DNA from: Chitinibacter sp. FCG-7
Lineage (GTDB): Bacteria > Pseudomonadota > Gammaproteobacteria > Burkholderiales > Chitinibacteraceae
Direction of reading: 5' to 3'
Length of the DNA stretch: 64,000 nucleotides
NCBI RefSeq assembly: GCF_040047665.1
Contig: NZ_CP157355.1
Location: 2,790,001-2,854,000 of the forward strand
The position numbers and the translations under genes were made by a program. Shown piece after piece: positions 39,876 through 51,690 of this stretch; the stretch's first letter is position 1, and every line of letters starts with the position of its first letter. The notes under the pieces were generated by a model, which saw only the letters and a list, made by a program, of their open reading frames with translations, was not told the DNA's origin and did no database searches.

Positions 39876-40886
39876 TTACTGGTCTTGCGCCTTGTTCTTG
39901 GCGCGATCTTGCTCTTTTTTGCGCTGCTTGGCCTGACGGTGTAGTTCGGCAGCCCGCGCCGCGTCGCTGCCAATGTGTGCTTCGCCGCGTTCCTGTGCCA
40001 GACGTACCTGCTTTTGGCGCTCAAGGAAACGCTGCTGTTGCTCAGGGGTATGCGTCCCAAAGCAATGTGGGCAGCAGGCGCCAAGGATATACTGCTCGCT
40101 TTTCTTTTCTTCGTCGGTCAGCGGCATGCGGCAGGCGTGACATTGATCGAAGCTGCCTTTTTCCAGTTTATGATTCACCGCGACGCGATCATCAAACACA
40201 AAGCATTCGCCTTCCCACATCGTTTGTTCTTCCGGCACTTCTTCCAGATACTTCAGAATGCCGCCTTCCAGGTGGTAAACCTCGTCAAAACCTTGCTCTT
40301 TCAAATACGCCGTTGATTTCTCGCAGCGAATGCCGCCGGTGCAGAACATCGCGACTTTCTTGTTTTTGGCCGGGTCGAGATTTTTTCTCACATAATCCGG
40401 AAATTCGCGGAAGGTGTCGGTTTTCGGGTTGATCGCGCCTTTGAACGTGCCGATTTGCACTTCGTAATCGTTGCGCGTATCGACCAACACGACGTCCGGG
40501 TCTGAAATCAGCGCGTTCCAGTCTTTGGGCTTCACGTAGGTGCCGACGACGCGGCGCGGATCAATGCCTTCAACGCCCATCGTGACGATTTCTTTTTTCA
40601 GCTTCACTTTGCTGCGGTGAAACGGCATTTTGTCGTCATAGGAAAACTTCACAACGATGTTTTCCAGCCCCGGCTGCTTGTCCAGCCATGCGAGCAGCGC
40701 ATCGATGCCTTCCTGTGTGCCAGCCACCGTGCCATTAATGCCTTCCAATGCGAGCAACAGCGTGCCGCGAATACCGTTGCCATTCATCTGATTGAGCAGC
40801 GGCTGGCGCAACTCGGCAAAGTTTTCCAAGGTGACAAATTTATATAAAGCACACACAACGATCTGAGCAGACACCATTTGAGACAT
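39876..40886 (-). CDS. trhO: tRNA uridine hydroxylase TrhO (rhodanese family, YceA)
   Basis: A 336-aa protein with an N-terminal acylphosphatase-like domain, a rhodanese domain with the active-site loop [10 protein letters not shown] (C182, C188) and a Cys-rich C-terminal part (CHACRMP and CCPHCFG) that may bind metal. TrhO makes 5-hydroxyuridine at tRNA position 34 in an oxygen-dependent way. The start at 40886 has GAGGAG ten bases upstream. The charged C-terminal tail ([17 protein letters not shown]) is extra. Confidence 0.92.
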   Translation of the reverse strand: MSQMVSAQIVVCALYKFVTLENFAELRQPLLNQMNGNGIRGTLLLALEGINGTVAGTQEGIDALLAWLDKQPGLENIVVKFSYDDKMPFHRSKVKLKKEIVTMGVEGIDPRRVVGTYVKPKDWNALISDPDVVLVDTRNDYEVQIGTFKGAINPKTDTFREFPDYVRKNLDPAKNKKVAMFCTGGIRCEKSTAYLKEQGFDEVYHLEGGILKYLEEVPEEQTMWEGECFVFDDRVAVNHKLEKGSFDQCHACRMPLTDEEKKSEQYILGACCPHCFGTHTPEQQQRFLERQKQVRLAQERGEAHIGSDAARAAELHRQAKQRKKEQDRAKNKAQDQ

Positions 40887-41157
40887 TTTCCACAAACTCC
40901 TCGCCAATCGGCAAAACCTGGTACGCCCAACAGCTGTACCCAGGGTGGGGGATTTTTAAGCAGGCGCAATTATACGGGCAATGCTGCTGCTGACCAGCCC
41001 CCAATCTGCCGTATGGCGGGCCAGTGGCCGCTCTGAAGTGCAGCAATGGCGCACCAGTTGTGGCTTTGCTCGCACGGATGCCGCATCCGCTTTGGTGAAT
41101 CGGGCTGCGGGTATTAAGGTATGGCTATCGCCGAATCGGACACAGTATGCTCGCGCC

Positions 41158-43488
41158 ATGAAGACCTTACGGATGCTTTTTTCCCGCTTGAAAGCACGCT
41201 GGTATCGGCAGTGGCCGTGGTGGATGGCCTACGGGCTGATTTTGCTGCTGCTGTGTGCGCTGGTTTTCTACGTGGTGCACACCGAGCGTAAAGAGCGTCA
41301 GGCACGTGAGGCGGCCTATGCGCAGGATTTGCTCTGGCAAGAGCAGGAGCTGCGGGTGCGCTTGCAAAGCAATCAGAATTCGCTGGAAAGCTTGGCCTAT
41401 TCGCTGGCCTCCGATTCGATTGATCTGGAAGAATTCCGCGTTCGTGCCGACTTGCTGATCAAGAATAACCCCGAAATTCTGGCCATCGAGCTGATTGATG
41501 CCGGTGGTTTTTATATTGGCGGCATGCCCAAATTTACCCATCGCCCTGAACATCTGGTGCCGCTGACTGATGAGCGCCTGATTGAAACGCTGGATGGTGT
41601 CGCCACGCTGGGCTATCCGCTGTATTCCAACGTGATTGCGCGCAGCGAGCCGCTGATGATGCAGATGGTGCCGATATTCCGCTTTGCCAGCTTTGATGGC
41701 GCGGTGATGGTGACCTATAGCCTGGAGCGCATGCTGCAGCACCGCGTGCCGTGGTGGCTGGTGCAGCGCTATCAGTTGCAGCTGGTCGATTCGCAAAACC
41801 GCGTGCTGGCGCCCAGCGCGTTTCATAGCAAGCTGGAAGGCAGCGACGTGCGCGAAATGGCGTTTGGCAATCTCGGCTCAGGCGTTCGTCTGCTCGCCAA
41901 GCCGCTGCAAACGCCGTCCCGTTGGCAAAGCTGGTCCTGGCTGGTGCTGGTGCTGCTGTTGGTTGGTCTGCTGATCTGGGCGCTCAAGCTGCTGCGTTTG
42001 CGGATGCAGGAGCGGCAATTGGCCGAAATGGCCTTGCAGGATGAGATCTCGTTTCGCTCGGCGATGGAAAATTCGCTGGCCACCGGCTTGCGTGCTACCG
42101 ACAGGGAAGGTCGGCTGATTTATGTGAACCGGGCTTTTGCCGATATGGTCGGCTGGTCGGTCGACGAGTTAAAGGGGCAAAAGCAGCCGCTGCCATTCTG
42201 GGCGCCCGAAGCGCTGGCTGAATGCGATGCAGCCTACCGTGCCATTTTGGCCGGACAAAGCCCGCTCAATGGTTTCGAGCTGCGCTATATGCGCAAAAAC
42301 GGCGAGCGGTTTGACGTGCGTCTGTATTCTTCCAAGCTGATTGACGGCAAGGGCGAGCATCGCGGCTGGATGGCCTCGATCAACGATATTACCGAGCTCA
42401 AACGCGACCGCGAGGCGCTGCAACAATCGCGCCAGCAATTGCGCACCGTGCTCGAAGGGCTGGATGTGGCCGTTTGCGTCAGCGATGTGCATAGCGGCGA
42501 AGTGCTGTACCGCAATCGCAAGCACCAGAAATGCTTCCCGATTGACGCGCTGAACTTGAATGAGCTGCCGAGTGCATTTTGCTGGATTTCATGGCGTAGA
42601 GATCAAGGGTATCTGCCTGAAGGGCAGGAATTCGAAGAGCTTGATGTCATTACGGGTAGGGAGTATCAGCTGGCTCAGCGCTATGTGAACTGGCTCGACG
42701 GGCGGGCGGCTTTGCTGGAAATCTGCAGCGATATTACCGAGCGCCGCCAACAGGAAGAAGAAAACCGCCTGCGTAATGAACGGATGCAGCATACGGCCAG
42801 GCTGGTCAATATGGGCGAGCTGGCCTCCAGCCTGGCGCATGAACTCAATCAGCCGCTGGCGGCCATTGCCAGCTATAGCGCAGCCTGCGAAACCATGCTC
42901 TACAAACCCAATCCCCCGCTGGGCAAAGTGCAGGAAACGCTGGTCAAGATGACCGAGCAAGCGCGGCGGGCCGGGCAGATTATTCGCGGCATCCGGCAAC
43001 TGGTGGTGAAACGCGCCAGCGAGCAAGGTCCGTGCGTGCTGGCCGAACTCATCGACGTGGTGCTGCCACTGCTCGCGCCATTGGCGCAGAAAATGAAAAT
43101 ACGCATCGACATCGAGTTGCCCGAACCCAGCCCGGTGGTGCTGGGCGATGCCGTGATGCTCGAGCAGGTGATTCTGAATCTGGTCAAAAACGGCCTCGAA
43201 TCGATGACCGAGACCCCGGTGGCCGAGCGCCGCCTGCTGATTCGTTGCGAGCAGCAGACCGACAGCGTCGAGATCCGCATTCTGGATCGTGGCTGCGGCG
43301 TGGCCGATATGTCGCAACTGTTCCAGCCTTTTTACACCACCAAGCGCGAAGGCATGGGCATGGGCCTCAATATTTGCCGCTCGGTGATTGAACAGCATAA
43401 AGGCCATTTGTGGGCCGAAGTGCACGCTGGCGGAGGTACGCAAATGTGCTTCCGTCTTCCTACAATCAATACAGCTGTAAGTCTCTGA
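41158..43488 (+). CDS. PAS-domain sensor histidine kinase
   Basis: A 776-aa membrane kinase. One membrane segment at about 18-40 and another at about 255-280 enclose a periplasmic sensor. At least one PAS domain follows (RATDREGRLIYVNRAFADMV), then a second PAS-like region, a HisKA helix with the phospho-acceptor in LAHELNQPLAAIASY and an HATPase domain (NLVKNGLESM, DRGCGVAD, GMGMGLNICR). The HELNQPL signature is that of the DctB/FixL group. The longer frame from 40981 is rejected. Its partner regulator follows after 84 bp. Confidence 0.92.
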   Translation: MKTLRMLFSRLKARWYRQWPWWMAYGLILLLLCALVFYVVHTERKERQAREAAYAQDLLWQEQELRVRLQSNQNSLESLAYSLASDSIDLEEFRVRADLLIKNNPEILAIELIDAGGFYIGGMPKFTHRPEHLVPLTDERLIETLDGVATLGYPLYSNVIARSEPLMMQMVPIFRFASFDGAVMVTYSLERMLQHRVPWWLVQRYQLQLVDSQNRVLAPSAFHSKLEGSDVREMAFGNLGSGVRLLAKPLQTPSRWQSWSWLVLVLLLVGLLIWALKLLRLRMQERQLAEMALQDEISFRSAMENSLATGLRATDREGRLIYVNRAFADMVGWSVDELKGQKQPLPFWAPEALAECDAAYRAILAGQSPLNGFELRYMRKNGERFDVRLYSSKLIDGKGEHRGWMASINDITELKRDREALQQSRQQLRTVLEGLDVAVCVSDVHSGEVLYRNRKHQKCFPIDALNLNELPSAFCWISWRRDQGYLPEGQEFEELDVITGREYQLAQRYVNWLDGRAALLEICSDITERRQQEEENRLRNERMQHTARLVNMGELASSLAHELNQPLAAIASYSAACETMLYKPNPPLGKVQETLVKMTEQARRAGQIIRGIRQLVVKRASEQGPCVLAELIDVVLPLLAPLAQKMKIRIDIELPEPSPVVLGDAVMLEQVILNLVKNGLESMTETPVAERRLLIRCEQQTDSVEIRILDRGCGVADMSQLFQPFYTTKREGMGMGLNICRSVIEQHKGHLWAEVHAGGGTQMCFRLPTINTAVSL

Positions 43489-43572
43489 GCAAGCATTTCG
43501 GAGCCAAGAGGAAGATCGACGCCCGGCAGTGCTTGCCTTTCTGCTCAACATAGATACAAGGGAGTGAATTGA

Positions 43573-44205
43573 ATGAAAGCCAACCCCATCCCGATGGTGG
43601 CAATTATTGATGATGATGAAGCGGTGCGTGATTCGCTCAGCTTGCTGCTGGAAACCGAGGGCTGGGCTGCGCTCAATTATCCGTCGGCAGAGGATTTTCT
43701 CGAAGAGGGCGATGCCAGCCGTTTTGCCTGTTTAATCGTCGACGTGCGTATGGACGGCATGAGCGGGCTGGAGCTGTTTACCGAACTCAAGCAGGGCAAT
43801 TATCTGCCGCCGGTGATTTTCCTGACCGGCCACGGAGATGTGCCAATGGCGGTGAATGCGCTAAAAGATGGTGCCACCGATTTTCTGCAAAAACCCTGCG
43901 ATCACCGCGAATTGCTGGCACGCGTCAGCGAGTGTATTGCCAAGGACATTGAGCGGCGCGGAGCCACCGCGCATCAGCAAAAGGTCAGCGAGCTGGTCGC
44001 CGAGCTTACCCCGCGCGAGCGCGATGTGCTGAAGGAAATCATGCTGGGCAAACTGAACAAACAGATCGCTGATCGGCTGGATATCAGTACCAAAACAGTT
44101 GAAGTGCACCGCGCGCGGATTTTTATCAAGATGAAAGTGCACTCGGCGATGGAACTGGCCGCGATGCTCAAAGAAATCCCGATGGATGAGCTGCTTGGCT
44201 CATAA
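43573..44205 (+). CDS. FixJ-family response regulator
   Basis: A 210-aa regulator: receiver domain with acidic pocket D13-D15, phosphorylation site D57 (LIVDVRM) and K107 (LQKPCD), then a LuxR-type helix-turn-helix (about 145-200, LTPRERDVLKEIMLGKLNKQ, then IADRLDISTKTVEVH). It is paired with the upstream kinase. The next operon downstream, 448 bp away, is a sugar ABC transporter, a plausible but unproven target. Confidence 0.94.
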   Translation: MKANPIPMVAIIDDDEAVRDSLSLLLETEGWAALNYPSAEDFLEEGDASRFACLIVDVRMDGMSGLELFTELKQGNYLPPVIFLTGHGDVPMAVNALKDGATDFLQKPCDHRELLARVSECIAKDIERRGATAHQQKVSELVAELTPRERDVLKEIMLGKLNKQIADRLDISTKTVEVHRARIFIKMKVHSAMELAAMLKEIPMDELLGS

Positions 44206-44290
44206 AACCGGCCTGTGGCCTTGCTGGCATCGCTTTAAGGTAAAGCCCGGAAACGGGCTTTCAGGCTGCGGCGAAAGCGGGAGCCGACAC

Positions 44291-44410
44291 TTTTCAAGTC
44301 TCGGCAAAGCCGAGCCTAGGAAATATGATTTTGAATTCGCAGCCTTGATGTTTTATTCCCACCCCTCCCGTCCCCTCCTTGAGGGGGCCTCGTTTCGCGA
44401 GTGAGTTTGA
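44291..44410 (+). repeat. Dispersed repeat, copy 2
   Basis: Second copy of the repeat at 37490-37635, same orientation, lacking about 25 internal bases. It occupies much of the 448-bp gap (44206-44653); the remainder holds no gene, and an upstream region for gtsA. Confidence 0.8.
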
Positions 44411-44653
44411 TCATCAATCTGAACAGCAGGAAACGGATTTTCATTGTTTCAAGCTCTTATTTTTACAAGGTAAATTTATTGTTTTGTCAGAAAAATGGGG
44501 TAAAGCTGAATTTATCTATAAGTGGATAACCTTAGGGCGTCAGCCTGACAGGAGATTACCTGATTTCTCACCATGTGTAGTGTGCGTATTCTGACTACAA
44601 CCGGAGCGGACTGAGCCGCAATCGGCGAGATAAAAACCATTGGAGATTCGATA

Positions 44654-45898
44654 ATGCGCAACTTGAAATTGGGTTTGATGGCAGGCAGCATGGCATTGGC
44701 TTTTTCGGCCCAGGCTGCTGAGGTGGAAGTACTCCATTACTGGACTTCAGGTGGTGAAGCCAAAGCCGCAGCCGAGTTGAAAAAAATGATGGAAGGCAAA
44801 GGCAATAAATGGAAAGACTTTGCCGTAGCGGGTGGCGGTGGCGAAAACGCGATGACAGCACTGAAAACGCGAGTTGTTTCTGGTAATCCGCCTGCTGCTG
44901 CCCAAATCAAAGGCCCGTCGATTCAGGAATGGGGTGACGAAGGTGTTCTGGGCTCGATCGATGCCGTCGCCAAAAAAGAAGGCTGGGATAAAGTCCTGCC
45001 CCCTGTCGTATCCAATGTGATGAAATATAAAGGCCAGTATGTTGCTGCGCCAGTCAATGTACACCGCGTCAACTGGCTGTGGGTCAATCCCGAGTTGCTG
45101 AAAAAAGCCAATGCCAAAGTACCAACCACCTGGGATGAATTCTTCGTTACCGCAGCAGCACTGCAAAAAGCTGGGATTCAGCCTCTGGCCTACGGTGGCC
45201 AGCCTTGGCAGGACAGCACCGTGTTTGAATCGGTGGCGCTGGGTGTAGGCGGTGTGGATTTCTATAAAAAAGCCTTTGTACAGCTCGATCCGGCGACGAT
45301 GAGTGGCCCTACCATGGTCAAAGTGCTGGAAACCTACAAAAAACTCAAACCGTTTACCGATAAAAATGCTGCTGGTCGCGAATGGAATCTGGCCACCAGC
45401 ATGGTGATCAATGGTAAAGCGGCGATGCAGTTTATGGGCGATTGGGCCAAAGGCGAGTTTCTGGCCGCAGGTAAAGTACCGGGCAAAGATTTCCTGTGTG
45501 TCGCTGCACCGGGTACGGCCAATGCCTTTACCTTCAATATCGACAGCTTTGCGATGTTCAAGCTCAAAGATGCGGCGGCAATGAAAGGGCAGAATGACCT
45601 GGCCAGTACCTTGATGAGCCCTGCCTTCCAGGAAGTGTTCAACCTGAACAAAGGTTCAATCCCGGCTCGCACCGACCTGAAAATGGACAAATTTGACGAA
45701 TGTGGCAAAAAATCCGCTGTAGATTTCAAAGCCACAGCAGCCAAAGGCGGTCTGGTGCCATCGTGGGCGCACGGCATGGCGATGAAATCAGCCACCCAAG
45801 GTGCTGTTTATGATGCCGTTACCCAGTTCTGGAATAACGACAAAATGAGCGCCAAAGACGCCGCCAGCAAATTGGCTGCCGCAGCAAAAACGAAATAA
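44654..45898 (+). CDS. gtsA: Sugar ABC transporter substrate-binding protein (glucose/mannose type)
   Basis: A 414-aa periplasmic binding protein with a cleavable signal (MALAFSAQAA, cut after about residue 22) and an extracellular solute-binding family 1 fold starting EVEVLHYWTSGGEAKAAAEL. The close pattern match to GtsA of pseudomonads suggests glucose or mannose as ligand; in a chitin degrader an amino sugar is also possible. It heads a four-gene transporter cluster and is followed by a strong hairpin. Confidence 0.85.
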   Translation: MRNLKLGLMAGSMALAFSAQAAEVEVLHYWTSGGEAKAAAELKKMMEGKGNKWKDFAVAGGGGENAMTALKTRVVSGNPPAAAQIKGPSIQEWGDEGVLGSIDAVAKKEGWDKVLPPVVSNVMKYKGQYVAAPVNVHRVNWLWVNPELLKKANAKVPTTWDEFFVTAAALQKAGIQPLAYGGQPWQDSTVFESVALGVGGVDFYKKAFVQLDPATMSGPTMVKVLETYKKLKPFTDKNAAGREWNLATSMVINGKAAMQFMGDWAKGEFLAAGKVPGKDFLCVAAPGTANAFTFNIDSFAMFKLKDAAAMKGQNDLASTLMSPAFQEVFNLNKGSIPARTDLKMDKFDECGKKSAVDFKATAAKGGLVPSWAHGMAMKSATQGAVYDAVTQFWNNDKMSAKDAASKLAAAAKTK

Positions 45899-45913
45899 AC
45901 CCACTGAGTAAAA

Positions 45914-45947
45914 CCCTTGCTCATCCAGTACGACGGATGAGCAAGGG
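45914..45947 (+). other. Intra-operon stabilising hairpin
   Basis: CCCTTGCTCATCC (45914-45926) pairs perfectly with 45935-45947 around 8 bases, without a T run. Hairpins after binding-protein genes (as in malE-malF) usually protect the upstream message, giving more binding protein than permease. Confidence 0.7.
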
Positions 45948-46120
45948 GCCCTGCAATCTGTTGTGTCTGTGTGAATGAAACGTCTGCGGCAGAACGATCC
46001 CACTTCGCCCACGCGCATTCCCGTCACTGGCCGGTCTTCGCGCATGTGCTGTGCGTTTCAAGCTGCTGTCATTCGCTAACTGGTATTCAGTTTTATCTTT
46101 GGGTTTTCTAGGAGTTCCCC

Positions 46121-47014
46121 ATGTCTACGCCGAACGCCCATTACGGGTTTGCCGAGCGCTGGCTGCCGCGCCTTGTATTAGCGCCGTCCTTTTTATTAAC
46201 GCTGGTTTTTCTCTACGGCTTTATCGCGTGGAATGGTTATTTATCGTTCACCAACTCGCGCCTGTTGCCCAATTACGAATGGGCTGGCCTGGTGCAGTAC
46301 GCCACCTTGTTTGAAAACGAGCGTTGGTGGGTGGCCGTGCGTAACCTTGGCATTTTTGCCGTGCTCTTTATCGGTGGCGCGATGGCAATCGGCATCACGC
46401 TGGCAATCTTGCTTGATCAGAAGGTCAGGGGAGAAGGCGCAATCCGCACCTTGTATCTTTACCCGATGGCGCTGTCCTTCGTGGTGACAGGCACGGCGTG
46501 GAAATGGATGCTCAATCCCGGTTTGGGGCTTGAGAAGCTGATGCATGACTGGGGCTTTACCAGCTTTACTTTTGATTGGCTGGTTAATTCCGAAATGTCG
46601 ATTTACACCGTGGTGATTGCGGGTTTATGGCAATCATCCGGTTTTGTGATGGCACTGTTTCTGGCGGGGCTGCGCGGCGTTGATGATTCGATTATCAAGG
46701 CCGCGCAAATCGACGGTGCCACACTGCCGCGCATTTACTGGAAGATTATTCTGCCGGCGCTGCGCCCAGTGGTCTTCTCCACGCTGATGATTTTGTCGCA
46801 TATCGCCATCAAGAGCTTTGATCTGGTGATGGCGTTGACGGGCGGCGGACCTGGCTTCTCGTCCGATCTACCGGCCACCTTTATGTATTCAATGGCATTC
46901 ACGCGTGGCCAGACCGGGCTGGGTGCGGCCAGTGCCATGATGATGCTGGCCACTGTGGCGGCAATTGTGGTGCCGTATTTGTATTCGGAATTAAGGAAAG
47001 ACAGTCATGGCTAA
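46121..47014 (+). CDS. gtsB: Sugar ABC transporter permease 1
   Basis: A 297-aa inner membrane protein with six membrane segments and the permease EAA loop that contacts the ATPase (IKAAQIDGATLPRIYWKIIL). It starts behind TAGGAG. It overlaps the second permease gene by 8 bp. Confidence 0.88.
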   Translation: MSTPNAHYGFAERWLPRLVLAPSFLLTLVFLYGFIAWNGYLSFTNSRLLPNYEWAGLVQYATLFENERWWVAVRNLGIFAVLFIGGAMAIGITLAILLDQKVRGEGAIRTLYLYPMALSFVVTGTAWKWMLNPGLGLEKLMHDWGFTSFTFDWLVNSEMSIYTVVIAGLWQSSGFVMALFLAGLRGVDDSIIKAAQIDGATLPRIYWKIILPALRPVVFSTLMILSHIAIKSFDLVMALTGGGPGFSSDLPATFMYSMAFTRGQTGLGAASAMMMLATVAAIVVPYLYSELRKDSHG

Positions 47015-47864
47015 TTCTGAGAAATTCTGGCGCTTTGCGCTGTATGGTGCGCTGCTGTTTGCCGCAGCCTATTACCTGTTGCCGCTGTATGTGATGCTGA
47101 CGACCTCGGTGAAAAGCGTTGAGGAAATCCGCGCAGGCAATTTGCTCTCGATGCCGATGGCGGTGACCTTTGATGCTTGGAGCAAGGCCTGGAGCACGGC
47201 GTGTACTGGTGTGAGCTGTAATGGTTTGTCGGGGTATTTCTGGAACTCGGTGCAAATGGTGATTCCGGCAGTGGCGATCTCGACCATGCTGGGGGCGATT
47301 AATGGCTATGTATTGTCCAAATGGCGCTTTCGCGGCTCGGAAATTGTGTTCGCCATGATCCTGTTTGGTGTGTTTATGCCATTCCAGGTCTTGCTGCTGC
47401 CCATGGCGCAAACGCTGGGCATGTTTGGCATGGCCAATACAACGGCAGGGCTGGTTTTTGTGCATGTGGTCTGCGGCACGGCTTCCACCACACTGTTTTT
47501 CCGTAATTACTACGTTGGCATTCCGGATGAGCTGATCAAGGCTGCACGGCTTGATGGTGCGGGCTTCTGGCGGATTTTCTGGCGGATTATCCTGCCGATG
47601 AGTACGCCGATCATTATGGTGACGCTGATCTGGCAATTTACCCAGATCTGGAATGATTTCCTGTTTGGCGTGGTGTTCGCCTCGGGTGACGCGCAGCCGA
47701 TCACAGTAGGGCTAAATAACCTGGCCAATACCTCGACCAGTGTGAAGGAATATAACGTTGATATGGCCGCCGCGCTGATCGCCGCGCTGCCCACTATTCT
47801 GGTCTATGTCTTTGCCGGGAAATACTTTGTCCGTGGCCTCACTGCCGGTGCGGTGAAGGGGTAG
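47007..47864 (+). CDS. gtsC: Sugar ABC transporter permease 2
   Basis: A 285-aa inner membrane protein with six membrane segments and EAA loop (LIKAARLDGAGFWRIFWRII). It forms a heterodimeric channel with the previous product. A 154-bp gap containing an inverted repeat separates it from the ATPase gene. Confidence 0.88.
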   Translation: MANSEKFWRFALYGALLFAAAYYLLPLYVMLTTSVKSVEEIRAGNLLSMPMAVTFDAWSKAWSTACTGVSCNGLSGYFWNSVQMVIPAVAISTMLGAINGYVLSKWRFRGSEIVFAMILFGVFMPFQVLLLPMAQTLGMFGMANTTAGLVFVHVVCGTASTTLFFRNYYVGIPDELIKAARLDGAGFWRIFWRIILPMSTPIIMVTLIWQFTQIWNDFLFGVVFASGDAQPITVGLNNLANTSTSVKEYNVDMAAALIAALPTILVYVFAGKYFVRGLTAGAVKG

Positions 47865-47949
47865 GGGTATTGCTCTGTGAGTATTTTATAGATTGATCTA
47901 CAGGGCAATACATCACTGATGTATGTGGATATGTGGTTGATTAACTGAG

Positions 47950-47975
47950 TCATCAATGATCTGAATCATTGATGA
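47950..47975 (+). other. Inverted repeat ahead of the ATPase gene
   Basis: TCATCAATGAT pairs exactly with ATCATTGATGA around CTGA; GATGAAGTGC is then repeated (47971 and 47988). It may be an attenuator or operator within the gts operon. Confidence 0.55.
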
Positions 47976-48018
47976 AGTGCATGATCGATGAAGTGCGTAG
48001 GCACGCTGGAGAATAAAC

Positions 48019-49107
48019 ATGGGCGCTTTGGCCATCAAGAACGTAACCAAAAGTTTTGGCGATACCCACATTTTAAAAGGCATCAATATTGATATTGAAG
48101 CGGGCGAATTTCTGATTCTGGTCGGCCCTTCGGGCTGCGGTAAATCAACGCTGATGAATATTATCGCCGGGCTTGAGCAGGCCACTTCGGGTGAGGTGCA
48201 TATTGCCGATCGCGTGGTCAACAATGTGGCACCCAAAGATAGGGATATTGCGATGGTGTTCCAAAGCTACGCGCTCTATCCGACGATGAATGTGCGCCAG
48301 AACATCGCCTTTGGCATGGAAACGCGCGGCGTACCCAAAGCAGAGCAAAATGAAATCATCAACCGCGTTGCCAAAATGCTGCAAATGGATCATCTGCTTG
48401 ATCGTAAACCATCAGCACTATCCGGCGGACAACGCCAGCGCGTCGCAATGGGGCGGGCTTTGGCGCGGGATCCGAAATTATTTTTGTTTGACGAGCCGCT
48501 ATCGAATCTGGACGCCAAATTACGCGTTGAAATGCGGGTGGAAATCAAGCAGCTGCATCAACGGCTGAAAACCACCATCGTGTATGTGACGCACGATCAG
48601 ATCGAAGCGATGACGCTGGGCGACAAAATCGCCGTAATGAAAGACGGTGTGATCCAGCAATTTGGCTCGCCGCAAGACATCTACGAGCGCCCGGCTAATC
48701 TGTTTGTCGCCAGCTTTATTGGCTCGCCGTCGATGAATTTTATTCCCTGCCATCTGGTGCAGCAGGGCGAGCAGATCGGTGTCACTTTGCAGGGGAACGG
48801 CGTGCCGCAATTTATTGCCTTGTCCGATCGTGCCGAGCTGAAAAATCGCATCGGTCAGAAAGTGATTCTGGGCGTGCGCCCTGAGCAATGGGACGTCGAG
48901 CAGAGTGAGCATGCGCTGCAATGCGCCGTCAAAATCACCGAACCCACCGGCCCTGACACCATGGTCTACAGCGAAGTGAATGGCGTTGAAATGATCGCAC
49001 GGGTGCACCCGCGTGCCGCCACCGCAGTCGGTACTTCATTGCCATTGATTCTGGATGTCAAAAAAGCCGTGGTCTTCGATCCGGAAACCGAGCTTAGAAT
49101 TGCCTGA
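48019..49107 (+). CDS. malK: Sugar ABC transporter ATPase (MalK/UgpC family)
   Basis: A 362-aa ATPase with Walker [10 protein letters not shown], signature [15 protein letters not shown], Walker [13 protein letters not shown], a switch His (VTHDQ) and a C-terminal OB-fold regulatory domain of the MalK type. It energises the upstream permeases; related ATPases can serve several sugar importers. Confidence 0.93.
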   Translation: MGALAIKNVTKSFGDTHILKGINIDIEAGEFLILVGPSGCGKSTLMNIIAGLEQATSGEVHIADRVVNNVAPKDRDIAMVFQSYALYPTMNVRQNIAFGMETRGVPKAEQNEIINRVAKMLQMDHLLDRKPSALSGGQRQRVAMGRALARDPKLFLFDEPLSNLDAKLRVEMRVEIKQLHQRLKTTIVYVTHDQIEAMTLGDKIAVMKDGVIQQFGSPQDIYERPANLFVASFIGSPSMNFIPCHLVQQGEQIGVTLQGNGVPQFIALSDRAELKNRIGQKVILGVRPEQWDVEQSEHALQCAVKITEPTGPDTMVYSEVNGVEMIARVHPRAATAVGTSLPLILDVKKAVVFDPETELRIA

Positions 49108-49127
49108 TTTTCAGAGGTTAAGGCCTG

Positions 49128-49167
49128 ATCTGACAGCCCCGGCTTCAATGGCGCCGGATTGTCAGAT
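49128..49167 (+). terminator. Terminator-like hairpin after the transporter operon
   Basis: ATCTGACA (49128-49135) pairs with TGTCAGAT (49160-49167), with further CCGGC/GCCGG pairing inside. No long T run. The following stretch to 49580 has another hairpin (GCGGGTTA/TAACCCGC at 49409-49434) and no gene. Confidence 0.6.
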
Positions 49168-49588
49168 TAAAGCCTGTCATATCGCACACAAAAAACTGAT
49201 AGATTGATGTGATTGGATCTGATACTGGCCTGTAATGCCTGTCAGCACCATCGGTCCTCGGGCTAGCAATCCTGATTTTGCTGATGCGGCCCTTCGTCAA
49301 GTAAGCCGAATTCTGTAGCGGGTGATTCGCTTGAAGACCTAGGCTGACTAGTGCGTCAATACGTCAGTGGTTAAATTTTTCTCCTTCTGAAAATTGAACT
49401 AGCGCTCTGCGGGTTACGCCTACGGCTAACCCGCACTACGCTTATGTCGTTATTCAATGGGCTTGGGCTCGCCGAATTAAAGGTTATAGTGGGTATACGG
49501 CTATAGCCATTCACTAAATTGACCTACATGAAAATACCCTACGCAATGTCTGAGGGAGGGCACTTCCTCGTAGATAGCAATGTAGTGG

Positions 49589-51057
<1,469 letters not shown>

Positions 51058-51072
51058 TTTACCTCAGATTAA

Positions 51073-51423
<351 letters not shown>

Positions 51424-51690
51424 CTAATCAGGTGGCCAAATTCAGTGTGCCACTACACGTTACTACAATCAGCGCATATTTGAACAAATAAAGTGCCAAG
51501 TTAGGACATTCTATTGCGATGAGTCGATGACTAGAATGGAAGACTAAAGTCACACTAACCAGCATTACGGCAAGTTGTAGCCTTTCAGGGTTTTACTACA
51601 TCAACGACCGTTATGAGCATGATTCTATATTTTTCATAAGTTCCCTGACTCTTTGAATACTATTAATTTTAATCACTGGTGGAGATAAGA

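Noticed and set aside
40981..41157. 59 extra N-terminal residues for the sensor kinase
   Set aside because: The extension has no signal or domain character and lies in the promoter gap to trhO; MKTLRMLFSR directly precedes the first membrane segment.
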